From a virus: a DNA stretch of 64,000 bases. The notes beneath the pieces were generated by a model. The model was given only the letters and a program-made list of their open reading frames with translations, had not been told where the DNA came from and did no database searches. Position 1 is the stretch's first letter, and each line of letters starts with the position of its first letter. The position numbers and the translations under genes were made by a program. Positions 8,322 to 16,910 of this stretch are shown piece by piece. The DNA is taken from IMG/VR virus record IMGVR_UViG_3300037245_002163, positions 1 to 64,000 of that record; one strand, 5' to 3'.

Positions 8322-9353
8322 ATGACTTCCAAACTTGTCCAGGTTCGGCTGGATCTCATCGATCCTAACCCTTACCGGCATCTAAAACGATACCCTTTCG
8401 TCCAGTCGAAACTCGATTCGTTGCAACGCTCGATCGAGGACGTGGGCTTTTGGGAAGGCGTGATCGCCCGCAAGGTCGGTCGCCGCCACCAACTCGCTTT
8501 CGGGCACCACCGATTCGAAGCTGCCCGTCGCAGCAAACTCAAAAGCATCCCCCTCGTGGTTCGTGATCTGAGCGATGAGCGCATGATCGAAATGATGGGC
8601 CGTGAAAATCTCGAAGACTACAACGCTGACTTTCCGTGCATGCTCGAATCGTGGCAAGCGGCGCGCGAGTTCCGAGCGCACGAGTTCGACGACCTTGATA
8701 ACATAATGATTGCGCGCACTTTGGGCTGGACCACTGTCAGTGGGAAGGGGCGTAACAAAGCGGAGCGCATGAATAACACGGCCAAGGCGTGCTCCGCGGC
8801 CGACTCGCTGATCGAAGGCGGCTACCTGAAACGCAAAGAGCTGGACGGCCTTGCGGTTCGATCGGCGCTCGACATTTGTACGCGCGCGCAGACTCGTGTG
8901 AAGCAGCTCGATGCGTTGGCGGCCAAGGGGCACCGTACGCGGAGCGACGTGGAGCGCGCTAAGAAGCGCGTCGGCAAGGCCGCGGAGACCACGGCCAAAG
9001 AAGTGCGCAAGGGTCACGTGACCCACACCGAAGTGGCGGGACGCGTGGATTACAACGTCGCCGGGGTTCGGCGCACCAAGCCGAGCCCGCTCTTCGCGAA
9101 GTTCGGCGATTCAACGGCGACGGCCATCGGGCGCATGCTCGATGAAGACGCCATCGCCAAACGGCTTGGCCAGATCATCGCGGTCAAAAAAGAGATCACG
9201 TTGGCCGACGATCGTCGCGCGGTGCGCAATATCGATCGCGAGTTGGAAAAGCTCGAAAAGAGAATCGCTAGGTGGCGCAAGCGGCTTCAACCCGCCGCTG
9301 CGAAATCGCTCAATGGTAACGGTGCGCGCGCGAGTGTGCGGGGGGTGGCCTAA
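8322..9353 (+). CDS. ParB-like nuclease/DNA-binding domain protein
   Basis: 343 residues. The N-terminal domain follows ParB/Spo0J order: LIDPNPYR, QRSIEDVGFWEGVIARKVG, LAFGHHRFEAARRS (the ParB GxRRxxA-like box), then MMGRENLEDYNADFPCMLES. Phage ParB-domain proteins act in DNA binding, nicking or anti-silencing. The middle and C-terminal half is basic and helical with a coiled coil (IDRELEKLEKRIARWRKRLQ). First gene of the long plus-strand replication region; next gene starts at its stop (TAATGG). The precise activity is unknown. Confidence 0.75.
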   Translation: MTSKLVQVRLDLIDPNPYRHLKRYPFVQSKLDSLQRSIEDVGFWEGVIARKVGRRHQLAFGHHRFEAARRSKLKSIPLVVRDLSDERMIEMMGRENLEDYNADFPCMLESWQAAREFRAHEFDDLDNIMIARTLGWTTVSGKGRNKAERMNNTAKACSAADSLIEGGYLKRKELDGLAVRSALDICTRAQTRVKQLDALAAKGHRTRSDVERAKKRVGKAAETTAKEVRKGHVTHTEVAGRVDYNVAGVRRTKPSPLFAKFGDSTATAIGRMLDEDAIAKRLGQIIAVKKEITLADDRRAVRNIDRELEKLEKRIARWRKRLQPAAAKSLNGNGARASVRGVA

Positions 9354-9868
9354 TGGAAAACTCGAAATACCTACGGCGCAAGAAAGCGGAAGCGTGCCCC
9401 ATTCACCAAGCGGTCTACCAACTTGCGAGCGAGGATATCGTAGACCGCGGTGTTTTCGAGAAGATTGATCTCTTGAAAAGACTCCACTTCGAAGCCGTCG
9501 CGGGCAGCATTCGCTGGGACTACATTTCGGGGTGGATCGAAGCCGAATTGAAGTGTGAGCTGGTTCCGTTGGTAAGCCGCTACTTCCGCCGGCACCGGCA
9601 AGCGGACGTGCAGGATAACCCGGCGGAGTACATCGCTTCGGGCCACGGCAAGAAAACGATGGGCTACGGCGCGGTCGGGTTCAACGAATTGCTCAACTCG
9701 ATCTACATTCACCGGGCCAAGCAACGTGCCGCGGTTACCAACGGCGTGGGCAAGGCGTTCCGTGCGTACATGAGCGAAGTGGAGAAGCGCGGCCTAGAGC
9801 TGCCCACGGACCTGAGCTTGCTGCCATCGGGCGACCCGCCAGAGGCCGGCGAGCAGCACGCTCAGTAG
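9353..9868 (+). CDS. Unknown protein downstream of ParB-like gene
   Basis: 171 residues, ATG overlapping the ParB-like stop, so translationally coupled. Contains FRRHRQADVQDNP and SGHGKKTMGYGAVGFNELL. Mixed alpha-helical, C-terminus proline-rich and acidic. Not recognised; operon position suggests a partner of the ParB-like protein. Confidence 0.55.
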   Translation: MENSKYLRRKKAEACPIHQAVYQLASEDIVDRGVFEKIDLLKRLHFEAVAGSIRWDYISGWIEAELKCELVPLVSRYFRRHRQADVQDNPAEYIASGHGKKTMGYGAVGFNELLNSIYIHRAKQRAAVTNGVGKAFRAYMSEVEKRGLELPTDLSLLPSGDPPEAGEQHAQ

Positions 9869-10079
9869 AACGCCCGGCGCCCCCTGGTAGGCCAGGGAGC
9901 GTAAGGTCCGCGCGCTCGATCATCGAACCCGCTCCCGGTGGTCTGGCAAGACCGCCGTGCTCTTGGTTCAGAAGATGTGGGTGGGAGCGAGCTGCAACAC
10001 CATTGCTGCCCCGATGATCGATGACCGGGGTTCTACAATTATCGCGGCCCGCGAAGCAAGCGCCTTGTGATAGAAAGGC

Positions 10080-10116
10080 AACCGCCCTGAGCCTATGCGC
10101 GGCGACTCAGGGCGGT
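10080..10116. terminator. Long hairpin, terminator-like
   Basis: ACCGCCCTGAG (10081-10091) pairs perfectly with CTCAGGGCGGT (10106-10116) around a 14-nt loop. On the minus strand it is followed by TGCCTTTCT; on the plus strand there is only TCATGTG. It could stop transcription from either side, better from the right. Confidence 0.5.
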
Positions 10117-10176
10117 TCATGTGCAAAAACAGGGGTTCGTTCTCGCGTGACGACATGACCCTACAGCCCACCCCAC

Positions 10177-10212
10177 AAAAAGCAACGGCCTAGGTTTGGG
10201 AGCCTAGGCCGC
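10177..10212 (-). terminator. Intrinsic terminator-like hairpin, minus orientation
   Basis: CGGCCTAGG (10186-10194) pairs with CCTAGGCCG (10203-10211). Read on the minus strand the stem is followed by TTGCTTTTTG (T5), a standard terminator layout. No minus-strand gene is known upstream, so it may block antisense transcription or act as a 5' stabilising hairpin for the helicase mRNA. Confidence 0.45.
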
Positions 10213-10328
10213 TACCGGCACAACGAATAACTTTCGACGACACATCCCCCAGGAGTTTGGGAAGCCCCCCATGGGATAACGGCATTGTGCCATTATCCCC
10301 TGAGTTGGGCAAGCACATCCAATTGCCC

Positions 10329-11699
10329 ATGATTCACCTAGTACGCGGCAACAGCTTCACGGATATTCACGGCGCCCCGCAGTGGTTTCTCGACTACATC
10401 GCGCGCCACCTGAGTATCCCCGTCGAAGTGCGCCACAAGAAAGGCGCCCGCTTCGGCAAGATATGGTGGCACGAGGGCGAGCCTTGGGGCTCCCTGGTCC
10501 ACGATAACCGTGTCGCCGCCGGCCTCACGCCGTACGTCGAAAAGCTCGCCGCGCACTACGGGCTCCAATCGCAGACGCGGGATATTCGCGTGGCGCCCGA
10601 AGAGCAAGTGCCGTGGTGGAGCGTGAGCGCGAAGTGGCGCCCGTACCAAGACGACATTCACCGCAAAGTCTGCGCGAGCCCGACCGGGATCATCAACGCG
10701 GTGCCACGGAGCGGCAAGACACTTATGGCAGCGCGCACCATTGACTCTCTTGCGTTGCCCGCGCTCTACATCGCGCCTTCCGTGGCCATCGTGCGCCAGA
10801 CCTACAACGTCTTTTGCGAGCACTTCGGCGAACACATGGTCGCCCGGCTCGATGGGTCGGCCAAGAAACATGAACGGGATATTGAGAAGCCCATCGTGAT
10901 CTCCACGACGCCTAGCGCCGTTCGCCTATCGCGGGATTGGTACGACACGCGCGACGTGCTGATCATCGACGAGTCTCACCATAGCGCGGCCGAGACCTAC
11001 CACCGGATCAACTCGCTCGCGCAGAATGTGCACTACCGCTACTTATTCACAGGCACGAATTTCCGTTCTGGCGACGATACGCTGGCGATGGAAGCGATCT
11101 GTTCACAGGTTATCCACCGGGTAACTGTTGGCGATCTCGTTCCGAAGTATCTCGCGAAACCGCGCGTTTTCTTTGCGCCCGTGAAGGGGCCGAAGGTGAG
11201 CGCGGAAGACTGGCGCGCGGCGTATGACAAGGGGATCGTAGACTACGAACCGCGTAACAATCTTATCGTCCACTTAGCGACGATGCTCTCTCAGGATAAT
11301 GCGTTGCCGACGATCGTGTTGGTACGCCGCCGCAAGCACGCGAACATGCTCGCCGAACGCATCCCGAACGCGGTCGCCGTGAAGGGTGGTGAGGCTATTC
11401 TCACGAATGATTCCATCAAAGATTTCCTTGCCGGCAAGGTGCAAGTGCTGGTAGGAACAACGGTCCTAGGGGAAGGTGTTGACGTGCCGTGCGCAGCGGC
11501 TTTGATATACGCTTCCGGTGGTGCTGAAGGGGTCTCGATGCTGCAATCGTATTTTCGTCCGTTGACCGCCCATGAGGGCAAGAAGACGGCGTACATTTAC
11601 GACTTCATCGATTCGCAGCACCGCACACTTCGACGGCACAGCAAACAACGGATCGATTTCGCGCGGTTACATTTGGGAGACTGCGTGAACGCTCCGTGA
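10329..11699 (+). CDS. UvsW-like superfamily 2 helicase
   Basis: 457 residues from ATG 10329 (in-frame GTG 10287 and TTG 10257 are possible longer starts; none has a good ribosome binding site). An N-terminal domain of about 115 residues precedes the helicase core: Walker A in PRSGKTLMAARTID (about 123-136), DEAD-type box IIDESHH (about 211), motif III FTGTNFRSGD, and C-terminal motifs VLVGTTVLGEGVDVP and QSYFRPLT. T4 UvsW remodels branched DNA and drives recombination-dependent replication. It opens the helicase/primase operon. Confidence 0.85.
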   Translation: MIHLVRGNSFTDIHGAPQWFLDYIARHLSIPVEVRHKKGARFGKIWWHEGEPWGSLVHDNRVAAGLTPYVEKLAAHYGLQSQTRDIRVAPEEQVPWWSVSAKWRPYQDDIHRKVCASPTGIINAVPRSGKTLMAARTIDSLALPALYIAPSVAIVRQTYNVFCEHFGEHMVARLDGSAKKHERDIEKPIVISTTPSAVRLSRDWYDTRDVLIIDESHHSAAETYHRINSLAQNVHYRYLFTGTNFRSGDDTLAMEAICSQVIHRVTVGDLVPKYLAKPRVFFAPVKGPKVSAEDWRAAYDKGIVDYEPRNNLIVHLATMLSQDNALPTIVLVRRRKHANMLAERIPNAVAVKGGEAILTNDSIKDFLAGKVQVLVGTTVLGEGVDVPCAAALIYASGGAEGVSMLQSYFRPLTAHEGKKTAYIYDFIDSQHRTLRRHSKQRIDFARLHLGDCVNAP

Positions 11700-11721
11700 C
11701 GAAAGGCATTGGGACGGCACA

Positions 11722-12324
11722 ATGGGGACAATGGTTTGGGAAACCTTAGAGCACTATCATCAACTCAGAACAAAGTACGGACGCAAGAGACCACGCAAGG
11801 TCGCTGCGGACAAAACGCGCGAAGACTCTGAGCACATCGCGCAGTTTCTTACGTGGTGCGGCGATCAACAGTTACCGCCGCGGCTGTTCATGGAAAAGCG
11901 TTTCGAAGCGATGTATCGAGCATCGCGTCGCAAAGCAGTTCCCCGTGCATCCCAGCTCGCAAGTGATCGTCTTGCCGAGTGCTGGCCACGAGTCGAGCAG
12001 AGCCACTACACCGATCAGCACGCTAAGCGGGTAACCCAAGGGCAAGACACGACGGTGCAGATCAACGTGCGCGCGTTGACCGCCGACCCGATGCCCTACC
12101 AGGAAGACGTGAAGCGTCAGAACGCCGGCATGCCCGAAGGGTGCCTCGCGATGCAGAAGTATTCAGGCGGCTACCATCCGAAGAGCGATTGGTGCAAGGG
12201 GTGCGCGTGCAAAGCCGCGTGTACCGACCAGCTCCGATCCGTGCATGGCTTTGACGTGGTGGCGCTCCGCACGGGACGCTACCAGCAAGTGCCAAATCAA
12301 ATCTTACGAGCGGCGTTTGGGTAG
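11722..12324 (+). CDS. Unknown cysteine-cluster protein in the replication operon
   Basis: 200 residues (ATG 11722; ATG 11731 also possible). N-terminal half is basic and helical. Near the C-terminus PEGC is followed by WCKGCACKAACTDQL: four or more closely spaced cysteines that could bind zinc or an Fe-S cluster. It sits between the UvsW-like and DnaB-like helicases, 4 nt from the latter, so it may be a helicase loader or primosome accessory factor. That role is inferred only from position. Confidence 0.55.
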   Translation: MGTMVWETLEHYHQLRTKYGRKRPRKVAADKTREDSEHIAQFLTWCGDQQLPPRLFMEKRFEAMYRASRRKAVPRASQLASDRLAECWPRVEQSHYTDQHAKRVTQGQDTTVQINVRALTADPMPYQEDVKRQNAGMPEGCLAMQKYSGGYHPKSDWCKGCACKAACTDQLRSVHGFDVVALRTGRYQQVPNQILRAAFG

Positions 12325-12327
12325 GCC

Positions 12328-13695
12328 GTGTCAGTGTTCTCGTTCGATGCGAGCTTTCAAAGGGCGGTGCTCCGCCTTTGCATGGTGGATGACGCGTTTT
12401 GCCTCCGGGCTCTTCAATGGCTAGAGCCGGCGCACTTCACGACCCCGGCCTTCGGGTGGGTATTCAAGCAATGCGACGCGCACTGGCAGCAATACCAGAC
12501 GCGGTGTACGGAGATCCCGCTACGCCAAGCCTTGCAACAGCTTCCCGACGATAAGCGGGCGCTCTACGCGGGCGAGCTAGAGGCGATCGTGGCCTTGGGC
12601 CTTGTGCCCGAAGCCGCCTACATCCGGCATGAGCTATCGGAGTTCTGTAAGCGGGCCATGTTCGCAGACACGCACGCGCAAGCGGCGGTCCACTTCAATC
12701 AGGGGCAGTTCGAAGACGCCTATGCGCTCACGGCCAAGGCGTCGGAAAAGATGGCGGAGATCGACTTCGGCACGGAAGACCGTCAGTGGTTTTTCGATGA
12801 GCTAGGCGACCGCCAAGTAGGCCGCTGGAAAAATCAGAGCGCGCTTCGCCCTGAGCCTTTCTTTACGGGCATCCATGATCTCGATGCGCGTACCAACGGG
12901 GGCGTGCATCTAGGCGAGCTATGGGTCGTCTTCGCGTACGCCAAGCGGTGTAAGTCGACGTGGCTCATCAATCAGGGGTTCAACGCCTTGAACGTCATGG
13001 CGCGGCCCGTGCTCCACATCGTGCTTGAAGGTTCGGGCGAACAGATCGCGGCCCGCTACGATGCGATCTTTAGCCAAGAGCTGTACACGAACGTCAAGCA
13101 CGGGAATATCAACGCCACGGCTTACCGGGCCATGCACGAGCGGTACGCGCGCCTCAAAAAGAAGCTAGTGATCCGCACGTTGAACGATTGGGATGTGAAC
13201 GTGCTGCACATTCAGGCTGAGATCGCCAAGCTCAAAGCGCAGAATTTCAAGCCTGAGCTGTTGCTCGTCGACTACATGGATCTGTTGCGCTCGCGTTCGA
13301 ACGTCGACAGCGAGACTCAGCACCAAGTCAACGCGGCTCGCGATCTGAAACGGCTTGTGAACCAAGAGAAAGTCGCGTGCTGGAGCGCGTGGCAGGCTCA
13401 GAGGCCCAAGCCGGGCTCCCAAGAGAAAGAACACGTGCTCACAAGCTCCAACGTCGCCGATGCCTACGCCAAGGTCCGCATCGTGGACGCCTATGGGAGC
13501 CTGAATGCCACGGATGCGGAGATGGCGGAAGGCCGGATGCGGGTGTACATGGAAGGCCACCGCGATGCCCCGATCGGCAAGCTCTACACGATCCGCAACG
13601 ATCTGAGCACCATGCGCATGATCACGGCCGTCGAAGGGACCGGCGAATCCCTGGTCCCGCCGCCACCATCCGACACCTACCGGGCGCCGTCGTGA
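12328..13695 (+). CDS. dnaB-like: DnaB-like replicative DNA helicase
   Basis: 455 residues from GTG. An N-terminal helical domain (to about 150) precedes a RecA-fold ATPase core: PFFTGIHDLDARTNGGVHLGE leads to the P-loop strand, Walker B is LLLVDYMDLL (about 310-320), and a QHQVNAARDLKRL segment matches DnaB motif 4. The P-loop reads AYAKRCKSTWL (about 201-212), keeping Lys-Ser-Thr but with Cys in place of the usual Gly before Lys. The primase gene starts inside its stop codon (GTGA), so the two are translationally coupled. Confidence 0.85.
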   Translation: MSVFSFDASFQRAVLRLCMVDDAFCLRALQWLEPAHFTTPAFGWVFKQCDAHWQQYQTRCTEIPLRQALQQLPDDKRALYAGELEAIVALGLVPEAAYIRHELSEFCKRAMFADTHAQAAVHFNQGQFEDAYALTAKASEKMAEIDFGTEDRQWFFDELGDRQVGRWKNQSALRPEPFFTGIHDLDARTNGGVHLGELWVVFAYAKRCKSTWLINQGFNALNVMARPVLHIVLEGSGEQIAARYDAIFSQELYTNVKHGNINATAYRAMHERYARLKKKLVIRTLNDWDVNVLHIQAEIAKLKAQNFKPELLLVDYMDLLRSRSNVDSETQHQVNAARDLKRLVNQEKVACWSAWQAQRPKPGSQEKEHVLTSSNVADAYAKVRIVDAYGSLNATDAEMAEGRMRVYMEGHRDAPIGKLYTIRNDLSTMRMITAVEGTGESLVPPPPSDTYRAPS

Positions 13696-14702
13696 TCGAC
13701 TTCGACCGCGCGCTCCGCCAGCTCGATGTGGGCGCCTTCATTCAGAAGGTAGGGGGCCAAAAAGAGTCACGGTCGGCCCAGAGCCACGAATACCTGTTGC
13801 CGTGCCCGAAGTGCGGCTCTTCGCGGCTTCGATGGAACCACCATAAAGACGCGTGGATCTGTTGGGGGTGCAACCGAACGGGGAACACGGCGATGCTTGT
13901 GCAGCTCGCCTTTGGCATCAACGCTGACGCGGCCCGCAAGTTCATCCTAGACGGGTACGACGGTGGGGATGGGAACCATGCGAGCCTAGATGTGCAGTGC
14001 ATCGCCCCCGTCGCCCCGAAGCGAGCCCAGCTCCGCCGGCTCCCGACTATCCCATGGCCTACGGACGTGGAACGGCTCGCGTACGTACACATGCACGCCC
14101 AAGCGTGGATCTACTTGCACAAGCGTGGTGTGACCCAAGAGCAAGCCGCCGCGTGGCACTTGGGCTTTTGCCGGCACGGGTGGCTCAAAGGCTATCTCTT
14201 CTTTCCCGTCTACATGGACGACGGGCTAGTGTACTGGCAAGCGCGCGCAGCTTTCGACCCACCGGGTGGGGAGCGCAAGGGATTCAAAAAGACCATGAAC
14301 CCGAAGAGCGTCGAAGGGAACGCGTTGGCCGGCGACGTGTTGCTCAACTACGATCGCGCACGTACCGAAGAGCACGTCGTGATTACCGAAGGGCCGTTCG
14401 ATGCGATCAAGGTGGGCATCAACGCGGTGTCGCTACTTGGGAAGGTCGCAACGCCGCACAAGGTGGCCCGGCTCTTACGCATGCGCGCGATGCGCTACAC
14501 GATCTATCTCGACCGCGGGCAAGAGGAACGGCAGTACGCCGAAGCACTCGCGCGACAACTCAGCGTGCAAGCGCCGACGTTCATCGCGACTCCCCCAGAA
14601 GGTTACGACCCCGGCGCTCTAACCCCCGAACAGAACGCATGGGTAATCAACAGAGCGGTGCGCTACAAAGCGCAGCTCAGCGAACGCCCGTTAGCCCACT
14701 AG
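13692..14702 (+). CDS. dnaG-like: DnaG-type primase
   Basis: 336 residues from GTG overlapping the helicase stop. Zinc-binding domain CPKCGSS...ICWGCNRTGN (Cys about 37, 40, 57, 60) as in DnaG/T7 primases, then a core with GLVYWQARAAF and a Toprim box VVITEGPFDAIK (about 228-239) followed by IYLDRGQEER in place of the usual DxD motif. It makes RNA primers for lagging-strand synthesis with the adjacent helicase. The 3' end overlaps the convergent HTH gene by a few bases. Confidence 0.88.
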   Translation: MIDFDRALRQLDVGAFIQKVGGQKESRSAQSHEYLLPCPKCGSSRLRWNHHKDAWICWGCNRTGNTAMLVQLAFGINADAARKFILDGYDGGDGNHASLDVQCIAPVAPKRAQLRRLPTIPWPTDVERLAYVHMHAQAWIYLHKRGVTQEQAAAWHLGFCRHGWLKGYLFFPVYMDDGLVYWQARAAFDPPGGERKGFKKTMNPKSVEGNALAGDVLLNYDRARTEEHVVITEGPFDAIKVGINAVSLLGKVATPHKVARLLRMRAMRYTIYLDRGQEERQYAEALARQLSVQAPTFIATPPEGYDPGALTPEQNAWVINRAVRYKAQLSERPLAH

Positions 14703-14891
14703 CGACTGCCACTTCACCCTTCCGCCCGTGGCGGTTTCAATCTTGCGTGCGGTTGCAACCGTAGCGACTCGCGTGCCTTTGAACAGGTCGTGAACAGTCT
14801 GGTAGCGAAGCCCTGTAAGCCTCGCCAAGTCGGCTCGCGCCCCGTGCCCGCGCTTATCGCACCAGCGTTGGAGATCGGATTTTTTGCTCAT
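14691..14891 (-). CDS. Small Cro/C1-like HTH DNA-binding protein, candidate repressor
   Basis: 66 residues. DLARLTGLRYQTVHDLFKG (about 22-40) is a helix-turn-helix of the Cro/C1 type, followed by VATVATARKIETATGG, matching the short phage repressor pattern. Its ATG is 6 nt after CATAAT (leaderless type), and its promoter is back to back with the 14969 promoter. It is the best candidate to bind the ACGG-N4-CCGT operators found in the 49-52 kb promoters; no direct evidence for that. Confidence 0.75.
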   Translation of the reverse strand: MSKKSDLQRWCDKRGHGARADLARLTGLRYQTVHDLFKGTRVATVATARKIETATGGRVKWQSLVG

Positions 14892-14897
14892 CCTCTG

Positions 14898-14926
14898 ATT
14901 ATGAGGGATGGCGGATGGACGGTCAA
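14898..14926 (-). promoter_or_regulatory. Promoter of the HTH gene (leaderless type)
   Basis: Minus-strand TTGACC (14921-14926), 17-bp spacer, CATAAT (14898-14903), then 6 nt to the ATG at 14891. Good match to a sigma-70 promoter and predicts a leaderless mRNA. Confidence 0.7.
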
Positions 14927-14968
14927 TCGGTTAGTTTTCCAGGGAAAAAGGTCCATTTGAAATTATCC

Positions 14969-15020
14969 TTGCATCGTCTACGGTCGGTCGGCTACTCTTA
15001 GTAGTGAAGGGACCAAGACC
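14969..15020 (+). promoter_or_regulatory. Shared-family promoter plus conserved leader
   Basis: TTGCAT (14969-14974), 18-bp spacer with TACGGTCGGTCGG, TACTCT (14993-14998), then GTGAAGGGACCAAGACC directly before the ATG. The leader matches those at 15957, 49035, 50596 and 51861. AAGGGA is the ribosome binding site. Confidence 0.7.
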
Positions 15021-15902
15021 ATGACCGAAACAAAGACCACCCGCATCACCATCAAGACCGCCGACGACGCCCGCGCGTACCTTACGACGCAGAGCTTCAA
15101 CTTCAGCCGCGTCCAGGTCGACGACAATGGCAACGAGTACGAAGAGCATCGCGAGACCTGCAAGCGTTGCGGCGGCGCGGGCTACTACCCCACGCAGTTT
15201 CACGGCGCGTGTTTCGAGTGCGGCGGCAGCCCCCCGAACCGCATCGTGCGCACGTCGCTCATCGCCATCGCGAAGCGGGCTCGCAAGGTCGAGCTTGCCG
15301 CCAACAAGCGGGCTCGCAAGGCCGCGGTCGAAATGGCCGAGCGCAACGAGCGCACCGCCCGCGAAGCCACTGAGTTCGATGCTGCCTTCCCGACCATGCG
15401 CGCCGAGCTTGCCGACTACCTCCCCTACTACTGCGAAGCCGAAGGCACCAACCTCGCGAACAAGGAACACCGCATCTTGAACGACATGGCGACGAAGCTC
15501 GCGCGCTACGGTTCAATCTCCGAGAAGGCCGTCACGTTCGCCCGCAAGATGCTCGCCGACGAAGCCGCCCCGAAGGCCGTGCTTACCGAAGGCCGCTACG
15601 AGATGGCCGGCACCATCATCAAAGCGGACATTCACGAGAACCAGTACGGCTCCACTTGGAAGATGACCGTCAAGCTCCCCGATGGCTCGTGCGTTTGGGG
15701 CACCATCCCGGCCGATATCATCAACGTGGCTGTTGAGGCCCGCGTCGACTACGACCAGTTCATCGGCGACATTCTCAGGGGCGCGACCGTGACCTTCACG
15801 GCGACCGTCACCCGCTCCGACAAGTCGACCGACTTCGGCTTTTTCAAGCGCCCCGCCAAGGGCGCGACCGTCACCATCGTGACCGCACGCACGGAGGCGT
15901 GA
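15021..15902 (+). CDS. Protein with DnaJ-type zinc finger and C-terminal OB-like domain, early promoter
   Basis: 293 residues. CKRCGGAGYYP and CFECGGSPP (residues about 47-77) form a four-Cys zinc site like half of a DnaJ central domain. Residues about 85-120 are basic and helical. The last 100 residues are beta-rich (GTIIKADIHENQYGSTWKM, GATVTFTATVTRSDK, DFGFFKRP), resembling an OB-type domain that could bind RNA or ssDNA. It has its own promoter of the shared family; the MoxR-type gene follows after another copy of that promoter. Confidence 0.55.
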   Translation: MTETKTTRITIKTADDARAYLTTQSFNFSRVQVDDNGNEYEEHRETCKRCGGAGYYPTQFHGACFECGGSPPNRIVRTSLIAIAKRARKVELAANKRARKAAVEMAERNERTAREATEFDAAFPTMRAELADYLPYYCEAEGTNLANKEHRILNDMATKLARYGSISEKAVTFARKMLADEAAPKAVLTEGRYEMAGTIIKADIHENQYGSTWKMTVKLPDGSCVWGTIPADIINVAVEARVDYDQFIGDILRGATVTFTATVTRSDKSTDFGFFKRPAKGATVTIVTARTEA

Positions 15903-15904
15903 GC

Positions 15905-15956
15905 TTGACGGCCGTACACGATTCATCGTATAGAGAGATTGAAGGGAACGAAGACC
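15905..15956 (+). promoter_or_regulatory. Shared-family promoter plus conserved leader
   Basis: TTGACG (15905-15910), 18-bp spacer starting GCCGTACACG, TATAGA (15929-15934), then TGAAGGGAACGAAGACC before the ATG at 15957. ACGGCCGT at 15908-15915 is a compact palindrome related to the ACGG-N4-CCGT sites. Confidence 0.75.
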
Positions 15957-16910
15957 ATGGCGAACCAGAGAAAACGAAAGAAGGGGGCTCCGCTGTTCGA
16001 CCACGCGGGCGTGCGGCCTCGCAAGAATGTGAAGATCGGCGATACGGGCGTTGTCATGCCCGGCCTCGCTGAGCGGCACTTCCTGAGCCCCAGCCCCCAG
16101 CCCTACCGCTTTCCCCAGCGCGAGGTTACCGACTTGGCTGCGGGCCTCACGTTGGGCACGAACGTCATGCTCACTGGACCCACGGGGTGCGGCAAGACTT
16201 CGCTCGTCGCGCGGATCGCTTCCGAGCTGGGTCGGCCGTTCGTTCGGTTCAACTGCGATGGTGAGACGCGGGTTTCGAATCTGCGCGGCATGATGCGCCC
16301 GACCAGCGATGGCGGCGTGCTGAGCTTGAAGTTCAATCCCGGCGACTTGGCCGTTGCGATGCGCGAGGGCTATTGGGTTCTCTTCGACGAGATCGACGCG
16401 GCGCTCCCGAGCGTGCTCTTCGTTTTGCAGCCGGTGCTCGAAGAGGGTAACCGCTCGCTGCACATCCCTGAGACCGGCGAGACCGTTATCCCGCATGAAG
16501 ACTTCGCGGTGTTCGCTACGGGCAACACGATCGGCTACCGCGCCATGGCGCGAGCACGCCACGCCGGCACGCATTCGTTGAACGCGGCTTTCCTTGACCG
16601 CTTCGGGATCGTGATCGACTGCGGCTACCCGGAGCGCAAAGAAGAGATCAAGCGGATTCAGTGTCACGTGTCGGATCTCAAAATCGACTTCATTGACTCC
16701 GCTTGCCGCGTGGCGAACAAGCTCCGCCAAGACAAAAACTTCGTGAGCGATTTTTCGACGCGCCGGCTGATTCAGTGGTGCAAGGTCATGGAGCTAATGG
16801 GCGACGGGATTCGCGCTGCGGAGCTGACGATTCTGCGCAAGCTCGAAAGCCCGACCGATGCAGAGGTCGCCAAGCAAGCCATCAACCGCCAGTTTGGGTA
16901 CGACAAATGA
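15957..16910 (+). CDS. MoxR/CobS-type AAA+ ATPase
   Basis: 317 residues from the ATG behind AAGGGAACGAAGACC; an in-frame TTG 18 nt upstream belongs to the shared leader and is not used. Walker A TGPTGCGKTSLV (about 71-82), Walker B WVLFDEIDAA (about 139-148), sensor 1 FAVFATGNTIGY and arginine-finger region LDRFGIVIDCGY follow the MoxR/CobS/NirQ order. Such ATPases work with VWA partners to remodel or load substrates. The partner gene follows with an ATGA overlap, so the two are made together. Confidence 0.85.
   Translation: MANQRKRKKGAPLFDHAGVRPRKNVKIGDTGVVMPGLAERHFLSPSPQPYRFPQREVTDLAAGLTLGTNVMLTGPTGCGKTSLVARIASELGRPFVRFNCDGETRVSNLRGMMRPTSDGGVLSLKFNPGDLAVAMREGYWVLFDEIDAALPSVLFVLQPVLEEGNRSLHIPETGETVIPHEDFAVFATGNTIGYRAMARARHAGTHSLNAAFLDRFGIVIDCGYPERKEEIKRIQCHVSDLKIDFIDSACRVANKLRQDKNFVSDFSTRRLIQWCKVMELMGDGIRAAELTILRKLESPTDAEVAKQAINRQFGYDK

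Larger units (their letters stand above)
9869..10256. other. Intergenic region with several strong hairpins
   Basis: About 390 bp between two plus-strand genes. It contains GGGAGC/GCTCCC around 9896-9937, a GGTCT-GGC-AAGACC hairpin near 9940, CCCCG/CGGGG at 10012-10032, and the two long hairpins listed separately. No protein-coding frame is convincing. Probably an operon boundary. Confidence 0.5.

Noticed and set aside
9896-9937. tRNA-like segment with a GGGTTCGAT T-arm look-alike (minus strand)
   Set aside because: GGGAGC/GCTCCC ends pair but the D and anticodon arms are missing; only a hairpin.
9968-10171. 67-codon minus-strand frame
   Set aside because: Overlaps two terminator-like hairpins and the sequence is unlike the other small genes; no ribosome binding site.
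15939-15956. Upstream in-frame start giving an MKGTKTM extension of the MoxR gene (also at 49053 and 50614)
   Set aside because: These codons are the conserved leader AAGGGAACGAAGACC; at 15021 the same leader is out of frame, so it is more likely untranslated.
15513-16730. 405-codon open frame on the minus strand
   Set aside because: It lies opposite two well-supported plus-strand genes (zinc-finger/OB-like protein and MoxR ATPase) and has no ribosome binding site or recognisable domain; long antisense frames are expected at this GC content.
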